Shown here in pieces: positions 45,952 through 54,484 of a stretch of 64,000 bases of DNA. A program made the translations under genes and the position numbers. Under the pieces are notes generated by a model that worked only from the letters and a program-made list of their open reading frames with translations, did not search any database and had not been told where the DNA came from. How positions within the stretch are numbered: position 1 is the first letter of the stretch; each line of letters begins with the position of its first letter. Origin of the DNA: Marinimicrobium koreense (GTDB lineage: Bacteria; Pseudomonadota; Gammaproteobacteria; Pseudomonadales; Cellvibrionaceae); contig NZ_RJUK01000002.1 in assembly GCF_003762925.1 (NCBI RefSeq), forward strand, positions 372,001-436,000. Reading direction: 5' to 3'.

Positions 45952-46021
45952 CACCCCTTCGAACTCGCCTACACTCCTCTCCGGAAGCGCCCAAAAATGG
46001 GCCTTTCCGCCGATACGCAGT

Positions 46022-46037
46022 TGGATTGCTTTTTGCA
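46022..46037 (+). promoter_or_regulatory. Candidate sigma-54 promoter of ntrBC
   Basis: TGGATTGCTTTTTGCA has GG (46023-46024) and GC (46035-46036) twelve bases apart and a good TTGCA -12 box; the -24 box departs from TGGCAC. Predicted transcription start is near 46048, giving a leader of about 80 bases. Confidence 0.6.
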
Positions 46038-46126
46038 TAGACCAGCCCTGAGGGTGGGCTCCATTTCAGTGCATAGAGCCGCACACCAGCCGCCTTTCTT
46101 CAATCAGACCGGGAGTCGATCCGAGA

Positions 46127-47200
46127 GTGAGTACCGGAGATCTTCACAAGCCGCTGCTGGACAGCCTGAGCACCGCCATCATTCTGGTGGACGGCGAGCT
46201 GCGGTTGCGCCATATGAACCCCGCCGCCGAGGCCCTGCTCGCCGTCAGTTGCGAGCGAACCCTTGGCGAGCCGCTTACCCAGTTTTTCTTCGAGTCCAGC
46301 GAGACCCCCGGACAGCTCAAATCCGCCGCCGAACAGGCCAACCACTACACCAAGCGCCACGCCGAATGGCAGCTGTTGACCGGCGGCCAGATTACCGTGG
46401 ACTACACGGTCACCCCCTTTGGTGAGGCCTCCGGACTGGTCATCGAAATCCAGCCCATCGACCGCCTCCTGCGCATCAGCCGGGAAGAGATGCTGACCTC
46501 CTCGCAGGAGACCACCCGCAATCTGGTGCGCGGCATGGCCCACGAGATCAAAAACCCACTGGGCGGCATTCGCGGCGCAGCGCAGTTGCTGGCCCGGGAG
46601 CTGCCCGGTAGCGACCTGCAGGAATACACCGGGGTGATCATTGATGAAGCCGACCGGCTGCGCAATCTGGTGGACCGAATGCTCGGCCCGAACCAGTTGC
46701 CCCAGCGCCAGTGGCTGAACATTCACGAAGTGCTCGAGCGGGTGGCAACCATCATCAAGGCCGAGAGCAGCGGTTCTGTGACCCTGACCCGGGACTACGA
46801 TCCCAGCATCCCGGACCTGAATGCCGATAAAGAGCAGCTGATTCAGGCACTGCTCAACATTGCTCGCAATGCCATGCAGGCGCTGCTGGAAAGTGGCACC
46901 GAGGCACCGGATATCCGACTGGTCACCCGAATTCAGCGCCGCTACACCATCGGGCGACACCACCACCCGCTGGTGTGCCGCATCGACATTGTCGACAACG
47001 GCCCTGGCATTCCCCAGGACATTCTCAAGAACATTTTTTACCCCATGATTTCCGGCCGGGCCGATGGCACCGGACTGGGGCTGACCATTTCGCAGCATTT
47101 GATTCACCAGCACCAGGGCCTGATCGAATGCGACAGTGAGCCGGGACAAACCCGCTTTTCGCTCTACCTACCTATGGAAGCTCAACATGCAGAAGTCTAA
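46127..47200 (+). CDS. glnL: Nitrogen regulation sensor kinase NtrB
   Basis: A 357-residue cytoplasmic histidine kinase/phosphatase that phosphorylates NtrC under nitrogen limitation, controlled by PII. An N-terminal PAS domain covers about residues 5-110. The H-box AHEIKNPLGGIRGAAQLL holds the phospho-histidine (near residue 139). The N-box NIARNAMQAL, DNGPGIP (G1) and GTGLGLTI (G2) are intact. The start is GTG (46127), with GGAG about eleven bases upstream. The gene overlaps ntrC by 14 bases. Its own upstream NtrC site and sigma-54 promoter suggest expression separate from glnA. Confidence 0.95.
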   Translation: MSTGDLHKPLLDSLSTAIILVDGELRLRHMNPAAEALLAVSCERTLGEPLTQFFFESSETPGQLKSAAEQANHYTKRHAEWQLLTGGQITVDYTVTPFGEASGLVIEIQPIDRLLRISREEMLTSSQETTRNLVRGMAHEIKNPLGGIRGAAQLLARELPGSDLQEYTGVIIDEADRLRNLVDRMLGPNQLPQRQWLNIHEVLERVATIIKAESSGSVTLTRDYDPSIPDLNADKEQLIQALLNIARNAMQALLESGTEAPDIRLVTRIQRRYTIGRHHHPLVCRIDIVDNGPGIPQDILKNIFYPMISGRADGTGLGLTISQHLIHQHQGLIECDSEPGQTRFSLYLPMEAQHAEV

Positions 47201-48614
47201 CCGAGTCTGGATAATCGACGACGACCGATCCATTCGCTGGGTGCTTGAAAAAGCCCTGCAGGGTGCCGGCATTGAGGCGCGGGCCTTCGACTCCGGCGAC
47301 AGCGCCATCAGCCAGTTGGGACGGGATGTGCCCGATGCCATCATCAGCGACATCCGGATGCCCGGTATTGATGGTCTGGCACTGCTCAAAGATCTGCACG
47401 CCCAACACCCGGACATTCCGATCATCATCATGACCGCCCACTCCGATTTGGACAGCGCGGTAGCGGCTTACCAGGGCGGCGCCTTTGAATACCTGCCCAA
47501 ACCCTTTGACGTCGACGAAGCGGTAGCGGTAACCCAGCGGGCACTGGCCCATGCCCAGGAACAGAAAAGCGAAAGCGATGGCAGCGAAGCGGTTGAAGTC
47601 AACACCGAAATCATCGGTGAAGCGCCGGCCATGCAGGAAGTTTTCCGGGCCATTGGACGCCTGTCACAATCCAACATCACGGTACTGATCAACGGCCAGT
47701 CCGGTACTGGTAAAGAGCTGGTTGCCCACGCACTGCATCGCCACAGCCCCCGCCGGGAAGAACCTTTCATTGCTTTGAATATGGCGGCAATCCCCAAGGA
47801 CCTGATGGAATCGGAGCTGTTCGGCCACGAAAAAGGCGCATTTACCGGCGCGGCCGCGCAACGTCAGGGCCGCTTTGAGCAGGCCAATGGCGGCACTCTG
47901 TTTCTGGACGAAATTGGCGATATGCCCGCCGAAACCCAGACCCGCCTGCTTCGAGTACTGGCCGACGGCGAGTTTTACCGGGTAGGCGGCCACACGCCGG
48001 TCAAAGTAGATGTTCGCATCATTGCCGCCACGCACCAGAACCTCGAAAACCTGGTTGCCGACGGTCGTTTTCGTGAAGACCTGTTTCACCGACTTAACGT
48101 CATCCGCATTCATATTCCCAAGCTGGCCGACCGCCGGGAAGATATTCCCAAGCTGGCCAAGTTCTTTCTGCAAAAAGCCGCTGGCGAACTGGATGTGGAT
48201 ACCAAGATTCTACTGCCGGAAACGGAAGAGTTTTTCTGCGCCCTCGCCTGGCCCGGCAATGTCCGTCAGTTGGAAAACACTTGCCGGTGGATTACCGTCA
48301 TGGCGTCCGGGCGCGAAGTGCACATTGAAGATCTGCCGCCGGAACTGCTTCACCACAAGGAAGACAACGCCCCCGCCGACGATTGGGAAAAAGCCTTACG
48401 CCACTGGGCCGACCAGGCACTGGCGCGCGGCCACCACCAACTGTTGAGTGAAGCGGTACCCACTTTTGAGCGGGCACTGATCGAAACCGCCCTGAAGTAC
48501 ACCGCAGGTCGGAAACGCGATGCCGCCAATCTTTTGGGATGGGGACGGAACACCCTGACTCGCAAACTGAAAGAGTTGGATATGGCGGGGGGAGATGATA
48601 GCGCTGAGCCCTGA
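47187..48614 (+). CDS. glnG: Nitrogen regulation response regulator NtrC
   Basis: A 475-residue sigma-54 activator. The receiver has the acidic pair in IIDDDRS and phospho-acceptor Asp55 in IISDIRMPG. The AAA+ domain has the Walker A motif GQSGTGKEL, the sigma-54 contact loop GAFTGA and GGTLFLDEIGD. The C-terminal Fis-like helix-turn-helix is RKRDAANLLGWGRNTLTRKL. I chose the ATG at 47187, which gives the normal N-terminus; the frame is open to 47136 inside ntrB. It should bind the palindromes at 43525 and 45935. A GC hairpin follows at 48650. Confidence 0.96.
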   Translation: MQKSNRVWIIDDDRSIRWVLEKALQGAGIEARAFDSGDSAISQLGRDVPDAIISDIRMPGIDGLALLKDLHAQHPDIPIIIMTAHSDLDSAVAAYQGGAFEYLPKPFDVDEAVAVTQRALAHAQEQKSESDGSEAVEVNTEIIGEAPAMQEVFRAIGRLSQSNITVLINGQSGTGKELVAHALHRHSPRREEPFIALNMAAIPKDLMESELFGHEKGAFTGAAAQRQGRFEQANGGTLFLDEIGDMPAETQTRLLRVLADGEFYRVGGHTPVKVDVRIIAATHQNLENLVADGRFREDLFHRLNVIRIHIPKLADRREDIPKLAKFFLQKAAGELDVDTKILLPETEEFFCALAWPGNVRQLENTCRWITVMASGREVHIEDLPPELLHHKEDNAPADDWEKALRHWADQALARGHHQLLSEAVPTFERALIETALKYTAGRKRDAANLLGWGRNTLTRKLKELDMAGGDDSAEP

Positions 48615-48649
48615 AGCAAAGAAAAAGTCATTCTTACTACAATCAACGC

Positions 48650-48675
48650 CGTCGGGTGATGCATGGCACCCGACG
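48650..48675 (+). terminator. Possible terminator after ntrC
   Basis: CGTCGGGTG (48650-48658) pairs with CACCCGACG (48667-48675) around an eight-base loop containing ATGCAT. It is followed by a weakly T-rich stretch rather than a clean T-run, so it is only a fair terminator. Confidence 0.55.
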
Positions 48676-48787
48676 CTTAATTCACTCTTGTTGCTTTGTC
48701 ATACTTATGTAAACGGTACGCAATAATTGCCTCGGTTCATCGCAAAAAAGTCGTAACGGTTACACCCGGTTTATCCTCACGCAACCA

Positions 48788-49043
48788 TTGCAAGCAGCTC
48801 TGCCTGTGCTAAAATCCACTCCCCCTATAAAAACTCACCCAAGCAAACGTCTCCCAAGAAGACGACCAATCGGCACTGGATTCTGCACCCCGCCATTATT
48901 TACGGAGTGCGATACCGACACTATGATCAAATAGAGTGAGGCGCGACGCACAAACCGGAAAAGCCAACAGAGCTTACGGAAGACGTCAAAAAAAGCGCCC
49001 ACTGATGAGAGACGAGAGACCGCAATGAGGCATATCCTCATTG
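48788..49043 (+). promoter_or_regulatory. Promoter and long leader of the phosphofructokinase gene
   Basis: TTGCAA (48788-48793) and TAAAAT (48810-48815) are 16 bases apart. If used, they give an unusually long leader of about 245 bases, with no ORF I can support. Near its end is a perfect 8-bp hairpin (CAATGAGG at 49023-49030 with CCTCATTG at 49036-49043, loop CATAT), 22 bases before the GTG start. Upstream, GTAACGGTTAC (about 48752-48762) is a near-palindrome of LacI-family operator type. The rest of the 451-base gap shows nothing recognisable. Confidence 0.45.
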
Positions 49044-49065
49044 TTATCAACCAAAGGAACAGACC

Positions 49066-50325
49066 GTGCCACACAATGCATTTTACGCGCAGTCCGGCGG
49101 CGTCACCGCTGTGATCAATGCGTCGGCTGCCGGTGTTATCGCCGAAGCCAAAGCCCACCCCGACACCATCGGTACGCTTTACGCTGGCCGAGACGGCATC
49201 ATTGGCGCACTGACCGAAGAGTTGATCGACATCACCGCCGAGTCCGAGAGCGATCTGGCTGCACTGCTGCACACTCCGTCCGGCGCCTTCGGGTCCTGCC
49301 GCTACAAGCTCAAGTCGATAGAGGAACATCGCACCCAATACGAGCGCCTGATTGAGGTCTTCCGGGCCCACGATATTCGTTACTTTTTCTACAACGGTGG
49401 CGGCGACTCACAGGATACTGCGCACAAAGTCTCACAGTTGTCCGAGAAGATGGGCTTTCCCATCACCTGCATCGGTGTCCCCAAAACGATGGACAACGAT
49501 CTGCCGATCACCGACTGCTGCCCGGGCTTTGGCTCCGTCGCAAAGTATACTGCCGTTTCCATCCTCGAGGCCTCCTTCGATGTCGCCTCCATGCAACGCA
49601 CCTCCACCAAGGTGTTCGTCATGGAAGTCATGGGGCGCCACGCGGGCTGGGTTGCCGCCAGCGCCGGGTTGGCGCGGGACGAGCGGGGCATGGGACCGGA
49701 CATCATTCTATTCCCGGAAGTGCCGCTGGATGAATCGCGTTTTCTGGAGCAGGTCGACCGGGTCGTTGCCGAGCGCGGCTTCTGCATGATCGTCGTGTCC
49801 GAGGGCGCGAAGGATGCAGCGGGTGAGTTTCTCTCCAGCTCCGGCAGCACCGACGCTTTTGGTCATGCGCAGCTCGGTGGCGTTGCCCCCGTCATTGTGA
49901 ACAAAATCAAACAGCACGCGGGTTACAAATGCCACTGGGCAGTCTGCGATTATCTGCAGCGGGCCGCCCGCCATATTGCGTCAAAAACCGATGTGGACCA
50001 GGCCTATGAGCTCGGTCGCGCTGCCGTGCGGTACGCGGTCAACGGGGACAATGCCGTCATGCCGGTGGTGGTTCGAGAAAGCGACCTGCCTTACCGGTGG
50101 CACATCGACAAGGCGCCCCTGTCCGAGGTGGCCAACGTCGAGAAATGTCTGCCCACCGACTTCATCAGCGACGACGGCTTTCATATTACCGACAAAGCGC
50201 GCCGTTACCTGTCACCGCTGATTGAGGGTGAGGCCTATCCACCCTATCAGAACGGATTGCCGGCCTACCGGACGCTGAAAAAATCCGTGATTCCCAAAAA
50301 GTGTGCGGAATTTTACGATCTTTAA
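49066..50325 (+). CDS. pfp: 6-phosphofructokinase, pyrophosphate-dependent type
   Basis: A 419-residue PFK-A superfamily enzyme phosphorylating fructose 6-phosphate. GGGDS at residues 111-115 (in place of GGDGT of ATP enzymes) and PKTMDNDL at 139-146 (Lys140) mark the PPi-dependent type, which is reversible and serves both glycolysis and gluconeogenesis. MGRHAGWVA is the fructose 6-phosphate site. The start is GTG with AAAGGAA just upstream. It is followed after 171 bases by class I aldolase, the next enzyme of the pathway. Phosphoryl donor assignment is from these motifs and would need an assay to prove. Confidence 0.9.
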   Translation: MPHNAFYAQSGGVTAVINASAAGVIAEAKAHPDTIGTLYAGRDGIIGALTEELIDITAESESDLAALLHTPSGAFGSCRYKLKSIEEHRTQYERLIEVFRAHDIRYFFYNGGGDSQDTAHKVSQLSEKMGFPITCIGVPKTMDNDLPITDCCPGFGSVAKYTAVSILEASFDVASMQRTSTKVFVMEVMGRHAGWVAASAGLARDERGMGPDIILFPEVPLDESRFLEQVDRVVAERGFCMIVVSEGAKDAAGEFLSSSGSTDAFGHAQLGGVAPVIVNKIKQHAGYKCHWAVCDYLQRAARHIASKTDVDQAYELGRAAVRYAVNGDNAVMPVVVRESDLPYRWHIDKAPLSEVANVEKCLPTDFISDDGFHITDKARRYLSPLIEGEAYPPYQNGLPAYRTLKKSVIPKKCAEFYDL

Positions 50326-50496
50326 TTGAATTGATTTTGACAGGGACACTGGTGTTCTTCGGCGAAAGGGGTGAGAGCTTTTGGCCGGGGAAGGTGTCTC
50401 TGTCAATCCCGGGGGAGCCCAACCTGCCATCACCGATGGCCAACACGATAGAGACGCACTCCAGTGCGCGTATCAACCAACTGAGAGACGAAAGAC

Positions 50497-51549
50497 ATGA
50501 ACGATATCACCAAGCTGCTGGGTGAAGAGGCGGACAGCCTGCTCACTCACCGTTGTGAAAAAATCACTCAGGAACAGCTGACGCTTCCCGGTGCCGATTA
50601 CGTCAGCCAGACCTTTTCCCAGACCGATCGCCCGATTCCGGTGCTTCGTGCCTATCAGCAATTGCTCAACCACGGCCGCCTGGCCGGCACGGGCTATCTG
50701 TCGATCCTGCCGGTGGACCAGGGGATTGAACACTCGGCAGGCGCTTCCTTTGCGCCCAATCCGCTGTACTTCGACCCCAAGAACATAGTCGAACTGGCCA
50801 TTGAGGGCGGCTGTAATGCGGTGGCCTCAACCCTGGGGGCGCTGGGGTCCGTTGCCCGCCGGTACGCCCATCGTATTCCGTTCGTGGTCAAGCTGAACCA
50901 CAACGATGCCTTGGTCTACCCGACCACTTACGATCAGACGCTGTTCGGGCAGGTCAAGCAGGCTTACGACATGGGAGCCGTTGCCATCGGCGCCACCATC
51001 TATTTCGGTTCGGAGAATTCCCGCCGTCAGTTGCAGGAAATCAGCGCCGCGTTCGAACAGGCGCACGAGCTGGGCATGATGACCATTCTCTGGACCTACT
51101 TGCGCAACGGTGATTTCAAACAGGATGGCGTTGACTACCATACCGCGGCCGACCTGACCGGACAGGCCAACCACCTGGGTGTGACCATCAAGGCGGATAT
51201 CATCAAGCAGAAAATGGCGGAGAACAACGGTGGCTTTAACGCGGTGAAGGTCGGAAAAACCCACCCGAAGGTTTACAGTCATTTATCCAGCGACCACCCG
51301 ATTGATCTGGTCCGCTATCAGGTGGCGAACTGCTACATGGGGCGAATCGGTCTGATCAACTCCGGCGGCGCCTCCACCGGTGCGGGCGATCTCGCTCAGG
51401 CGGTGCGCACCTCGGTGATCAATAAACGCGCCGGCGGCATGGGATTGATTTCCGGCCGAAAGGCGTTTCAGCGCCCCATGAACGAAGGGGTGGAACTGCT
51501 GAATGCCATTCAGGATGTGTACCTGGACAAGCGCATCACGATCGCCTAA
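50497..51549 (+). CDS. fbaB: Fructose-bisphosphate aldolase, class I
   Basis: A 350-residue Schiff-base aldolase of the FbaB/DhnA type, splitting fructose 1,6-bisphosphate. [17 protein letters not shown] near residues 67-83, VVKLNHND, the catalytic lysine region ([13 protein letters not shown], then [11 protein letters not shown]) and the phosphate-binding [12 protein letters not shown] are present. Length matches bacterial class I enzymes. It follows pfp on the same strand, forming a two-step hexose-phosphate unit. A bidirectional terminator lies between it and the convergent pectinesterase gene. Confidence 0.93.
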   Translation: MNDITKLLGEEADSLLTHRCEKITQEQLTLPGADYVSQTFSQTDRPIPVLRAYQQLLNHGRLAGTGYLSILPVDQGIEHSAGASFAPNPLYFDPKNIVELAIEGGCNAVASTLGALGSVARRYAHRIPFVVKLNHNDALVYPTTYDQTLFGQVKQAYDMGAVAIGATIYFGSENSRRQLQEISAAFEQAHELGMMTILWTYLRNGDFKQDGVDYHTAADLTGQANHLGVTIKADIIKQKMAENNGGFNAVKVGKTHPKVYSHLSSDHPIDLVRYQVANCYMGRIGLINSGGASTGAGDLAQAVRTSVINKRAGGMGLISGRKAFQRPMNEGVELLNAIQDVYLDKRITIA

Positions 51550-51574
51550 CCACGACGCAGTCGGACATCAACCG

Positions 51575-51606
51575 AAACGGCAGGGCAGGTATGTCCTGCC
51601 GTTTTC
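51575..51606. terminator. Bidirectional terminator between fbaB and the pectinesterase gene
   Basis: AAACGGCAGG (51575-51584) pairs with CCTGCCGTTT (51595-51604) around a ten-base loop. The plus strand continues with TC after the T-run. It sits 25 bases past the fbaB stop and 17 bases from the convergent stop at 51622. Confidence 0.8.
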
Positions 51607-51621
51607 GTCTGCAAGACGGAG

Positions 51622-52722
51622 CTACCGCTCCGGTGCCCAATCTCCCAGAATGGTATCAATCCGGTATTGTTTCACTTCAGATTCGGATAAGTGCCGCCGC
51701 CCCTTATGATCGTGAGCGCCGGGGCCTTCGCTGCCATACTCAAAGAAACGGGAATCTTCCGGGTAGAACCACATCCTGGTGCCGTCCGGGGCGGTACCAC
51801 CCATCTTGTCCCAGCCGGACTCCTTGATATGTGCCGCCATGTAGCAACCCACGAAAACGGCTTTTCCAATCGCGTCCGGATCGGCATAACGGCCGTCATC
51901 GAATGTGGTGGTCGGATGCCAGGGTCGACCCAGCGCGGTCGAGTCATCCGGGACGCCTTCCTCCCGGAGCAGCCGACAGTTGAGAAAGGTAAAACCGAAC
52001 TCTGACTCGATATCCGTGGAGGGCGCGGTCACATAACCGTGTGTGGCGTGCCTGCTCCCGCGTGCGGTGGTCAGAATATCCGAATCAGTGAACAACGCAT
52101 TACCCGCGCCGAATATGAAGTCCACGTTACCGGCGATGCGCGACTTGTCGAACCAGGCGCGTTTGCCGTTCATGTACAGCGTGTCCTGATGACCGAGCAG
52201 CTGAACATCCCGCGCCAGGATGCGATCACTGCCCTTGTCCAGGTGCAGCGCAACGGCCTGGGTTCCGCTCACCCGATCCGGATGGTCCTTGGCCAGCGCA
52301 TCGTTGGCCACAAAGTCAAAGCGGTTCTCGATACTGAGCGAATGGAACTGCACATCGGTGCTGGTCACACTGACCGTATAGCTGCGGAAGGTACCCAGGT
52401 TACCACCGTCACCGTCGTCCCGACCGGCGTAGTCATCGTAGTGAATTCGGGTCTGTTCCATGCCTTCACCCAATAGATGGATAAACGGCTTGTCGATTCT
52501 CAGTTTCTCCCGGTATTCTCCTGCGCGAATCAGAATACGATGGGGCGCGTCGCTCGAATCCGGAGCCGCGTCCAACGCTGCCTGCACCGTCGGGTAGACC
52601 GGCAGATCGTCAAACGCGCGTTGCTGTTGATCCACAACGGCGTGTAGGTCTCGACGAGCATCACCACAGCCAACCACCACCATCATGGCCAACAACGCAA
52701 AGGCGAACGAAACGAGTCTCAT
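51622..52722 (-). CDS. Pectinesterase (carbohydrate esterase family 8), lipoprotein
   Basis: A 366-residue right-handed beta-helix enzyme that removes methyl esters from pectin. The CE8 motifs are in order: LGHQDTLYMNG (acid/base Asp), GNVDFIFGAGNALF (nucleophile Asp) and LGRPWHP (Arg/Trp). The N-terminus is a lipoprotein signal ending VVVGC, so the enzyme is membrane-anchored, probably acting on oligomers in the periplasm or at the surface. The ATG at 52720-52722 begins the signal peptide; the longer frame to 52791 does not. It follows the UxuB-type gene by 69 bases on the same strand. Confidence 0.93.
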   Translation of the reverse strand: MRLVSFAFALLAMMVVVGCGDARRDLHAVVDQQQRAFDDLPVYPTVQAALDAAPDSSDAPHRILIRAGEYREKLRIDKPFIHLLGEGMEQTRIHYDDYAGRDDGDGGNLGTFRSYTVSVTSTDVQFHSLSIENRFDFVANDALAKDHPDRVSGTQAVALHLDKGSDRILARDVQLLGHQDTLYMNGKRAWFDKSRIAGNVDFIFGAGNALFTDSDILTTARGSRHATHGYVTAPSTDIESEFGFTFLNCRLLREEGVPDDSTALGRPWHPTTTFDDGRYADPDAIGKAVFVGCYMAAHIKESGWDKMGGTAPDGTRMWFYPEDSRFFEYGSEGPGAHDHKGRRHLSESEVKQYRIDTILGDWAPER

Positions 52723-52791
52723 AATGAATATCTCAAAGGGGCTATGGAAAGCCGGCCGGGCGAGCGCCGCCCAGCCTGACAGGGAGGGCAA

Positions 52792-54270
52792 TTACTCGCC
52801 AAAGTGTTCGCGAACCGTCGCCAGTACGCCTTTATCGTAAAACGACGTCAGCCAGCGAGTGGTGGACTCGACAAACACCGGTTCATTGATGAGGTCCGAG
52901 CCGAACACTTCCTTGATCGAAACCACCGCTTTGACCATGGCCGCCGGATCACCTTTTGCCGAATCACACGCCGCTCGCAAGGTATCCGCCAACGGATCGG
53001 AAACCTCAATGGGCTGCCCCTTCTCATCAACGCCAGAGACATAGCGAATCCAGGCGGCAACCCCCAGGGTAATGATGTCGATATGACCAGCACCCTGAAG
53101 CTGATCCCGCAAGGTGTGCAGAAGACGTTGAGGCAGCTTCTGTGAGCCGTCCATCGCAATCTGCCAGGTCCGGTGTTTCAGCGATTTGTTGCGAAACCGG
53201 TCGCGCAGCTGGCCTTTATAGAATTCAATATCAAACCCCTCCGGTGCACTGACCGTTTCACCGGCTTCCCGGGCATGATAGGTTTCCACCATCTTCACGA
53301 AGGCCGGCTCGGCCATCACCTCGCTGACATAATCAAAGCCGGCGAGGTAACCGGAGTACGCCAGAGCTGAATGAGCACCATTGAGCAGGCGCAACTTGAT
53401 CTTCTCGAAGATTTCCACCTCGTCGACCAATTGCGCGCCCACCTCTTCCCAAGCGGGGCGACCGTTGGCGAAGTTATCCTCAATGACCCACTGAGTGAAC
53501 GGCTCGGTAAAAACCGTTCCCTCATCGCGCAGGCCCAACAACTCCTCCACGTGCTGACGATCGTCGTCGGTGGTCGCCGGAACAATCCGGTCGATCATGG
53601 TGCAGGGGAAGGTGGTATTACTACGAATCCACTGCGCCAGCTCGGGCGAGACCTGCTCGGCAAATTGATGCAGCGCCTTTTCCAACACCTGGCCATTATT
53701 GGGCAGGTTATCGCAACTCAGCGCGGTAAAGCTGGGCACGCCGGCTTCCATTCGCGCTTTCAGTGCCGATACCAGATAACCGATGGCCGATCGGGGCTTG
53801 TTCAGGTTCTCAAGATCATGCTGAATATCCGGGTTTTTCAGGTTGAGGTTGCCGGTGGCCGGATCGTGGCAATACCCTTTTTCAGTGACCGTCATCGAAA
53901 CAATCTTGATGGCCGGATCGGCCATCACGGCGACCAGCGCCGATGGATCTTCCGGGCCCACCATGACCGCCTTCACGGCGCCGACGATCTGCAGCTTTTC
54001 GCTGTCGCTCGAGCGCTCAACGAGCGTGTACAGCCCGTCCTGGGGTGCGAGCTGCTCGCGCACCGTTGGCGAGCGAAGGCTGCACCCGATGATGCCCCAA
54101 TCCCCGCCAAATTGATTCAGGACCGCTTCGGTATAAAAAGCCTGGTGGGCCCGATGAAAGGCCCCAATACCCAGGTGGACAATACCGGCTTTCAGCGCCG
54201 AGCGATCATAGTTCGGGGTGCTCACGGAAGCGGGCACCTGCCCCAAAGTTTCATTGTTTAAACGTTTCAT
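52792..54270 (-). CDS. uxuB: Fructuronate reductase / mannitol dehydrogenase family protein
   Basis: A 492-residue member of the polyol-specific long-chain dehydrogenases. HLGIGAFHRAHQAFYT near residues 32-47 is the nucleotide-binding N-terminus, TVTEKGY is typical, and KLRLLNGAHSALAY (near 290-303) holds the catalytic Lys-Asn-His set. Mannitol dehydrogenases and tagaturonate or fructuronate reductases share these features. The uronate context (UxaA, KdgK, pectinesterase) favours a uronate reductase, and UxuB of E. coli (486 residues) is the closest in length. Divergent from kdgK across a 214-base control region. Confidence 0.85.
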   Translation of the reverse strand: MKRLNNETLGQVPASVSTPNYDRSALKAGIVHLGIGAFHRAHQAFYTEAVLNQFGGDWGIIGCSLRSPTVREQLAPQDGLYTLVERSSDSEKLQIVGAVKAVMVGPEDPSALVAVMADPAIKIVSMTVTEKGYCHDPATGNLNLKNPDIQHDLENLNKPRSAIGYLVSALKARMEAGVPSFTALSCDNLPNNGQVLEKALHQFAEQVSPELAQWIRSNTTFPCTMIDRIVPATTDDDRQHVEELLGLRDEGTVFTEPFTQWVIEDNFANGRPAWEEVGAQLVDEVEIFEKIKLRLLNGAHSALAYSGYLAGFDYVSEVMAEPAFVKMVETYHAREAGETVSAPEGFDIEFYKGQLRDRFRNKSLKHRTWQIAMDGSQKLPQRLLHTLRDQLQGAGHIDIITLGVAAWIRYVSGVDEKGQPIEVSDPLADTLRAACDSAKGDPAAMVKAVVSIKEVFGSDLINEPVFVESTTRWLTSFYDKGVLATVREHFGE

Positions 54271-54300
54271 AACATCACTCTTTCTTTTGGTTGATAGGCA

Positions 54301-54356
54301 ATTGTGAGTCAGGCTCTTCGCCGCTCTATGGCAGCGTTGTCAATCGTACTCACATT
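54301..54356. promoter_or_regulatory. Inverted half-sites in the uxuB-kdgK divergent control region
   Basis: ATTGTGAGT (54301-54309) and ACTCACATT (54348-54356) are reverse complements at eight of nine positions, 38 bases apart. The pair lies between the two divergent starts and could be operator half-sites for a uronate-responsive repressor. GGTATATT near 54377 may be the kdgK -10 region. Confidence 0.35.
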
Positions 54357-54484
54357 GGCAATCTCTCCCACTCGATGGTATATTTTCTGTTCACTGTCCT
54401 GCAATTGCCGCCATGGCATTCATGCCCCGTAGCTCGCGGCATAACCATTACAACATCAACGATCAACCAACAGGCATCCTCTTT

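Noticed and set aside
48835-49371. 178-codon minus-strand ORF upstream of and into pfp
   Set aside because: Its N-terminal half is antisense to pfp, and the rest has no protein-like character or ribosome site.
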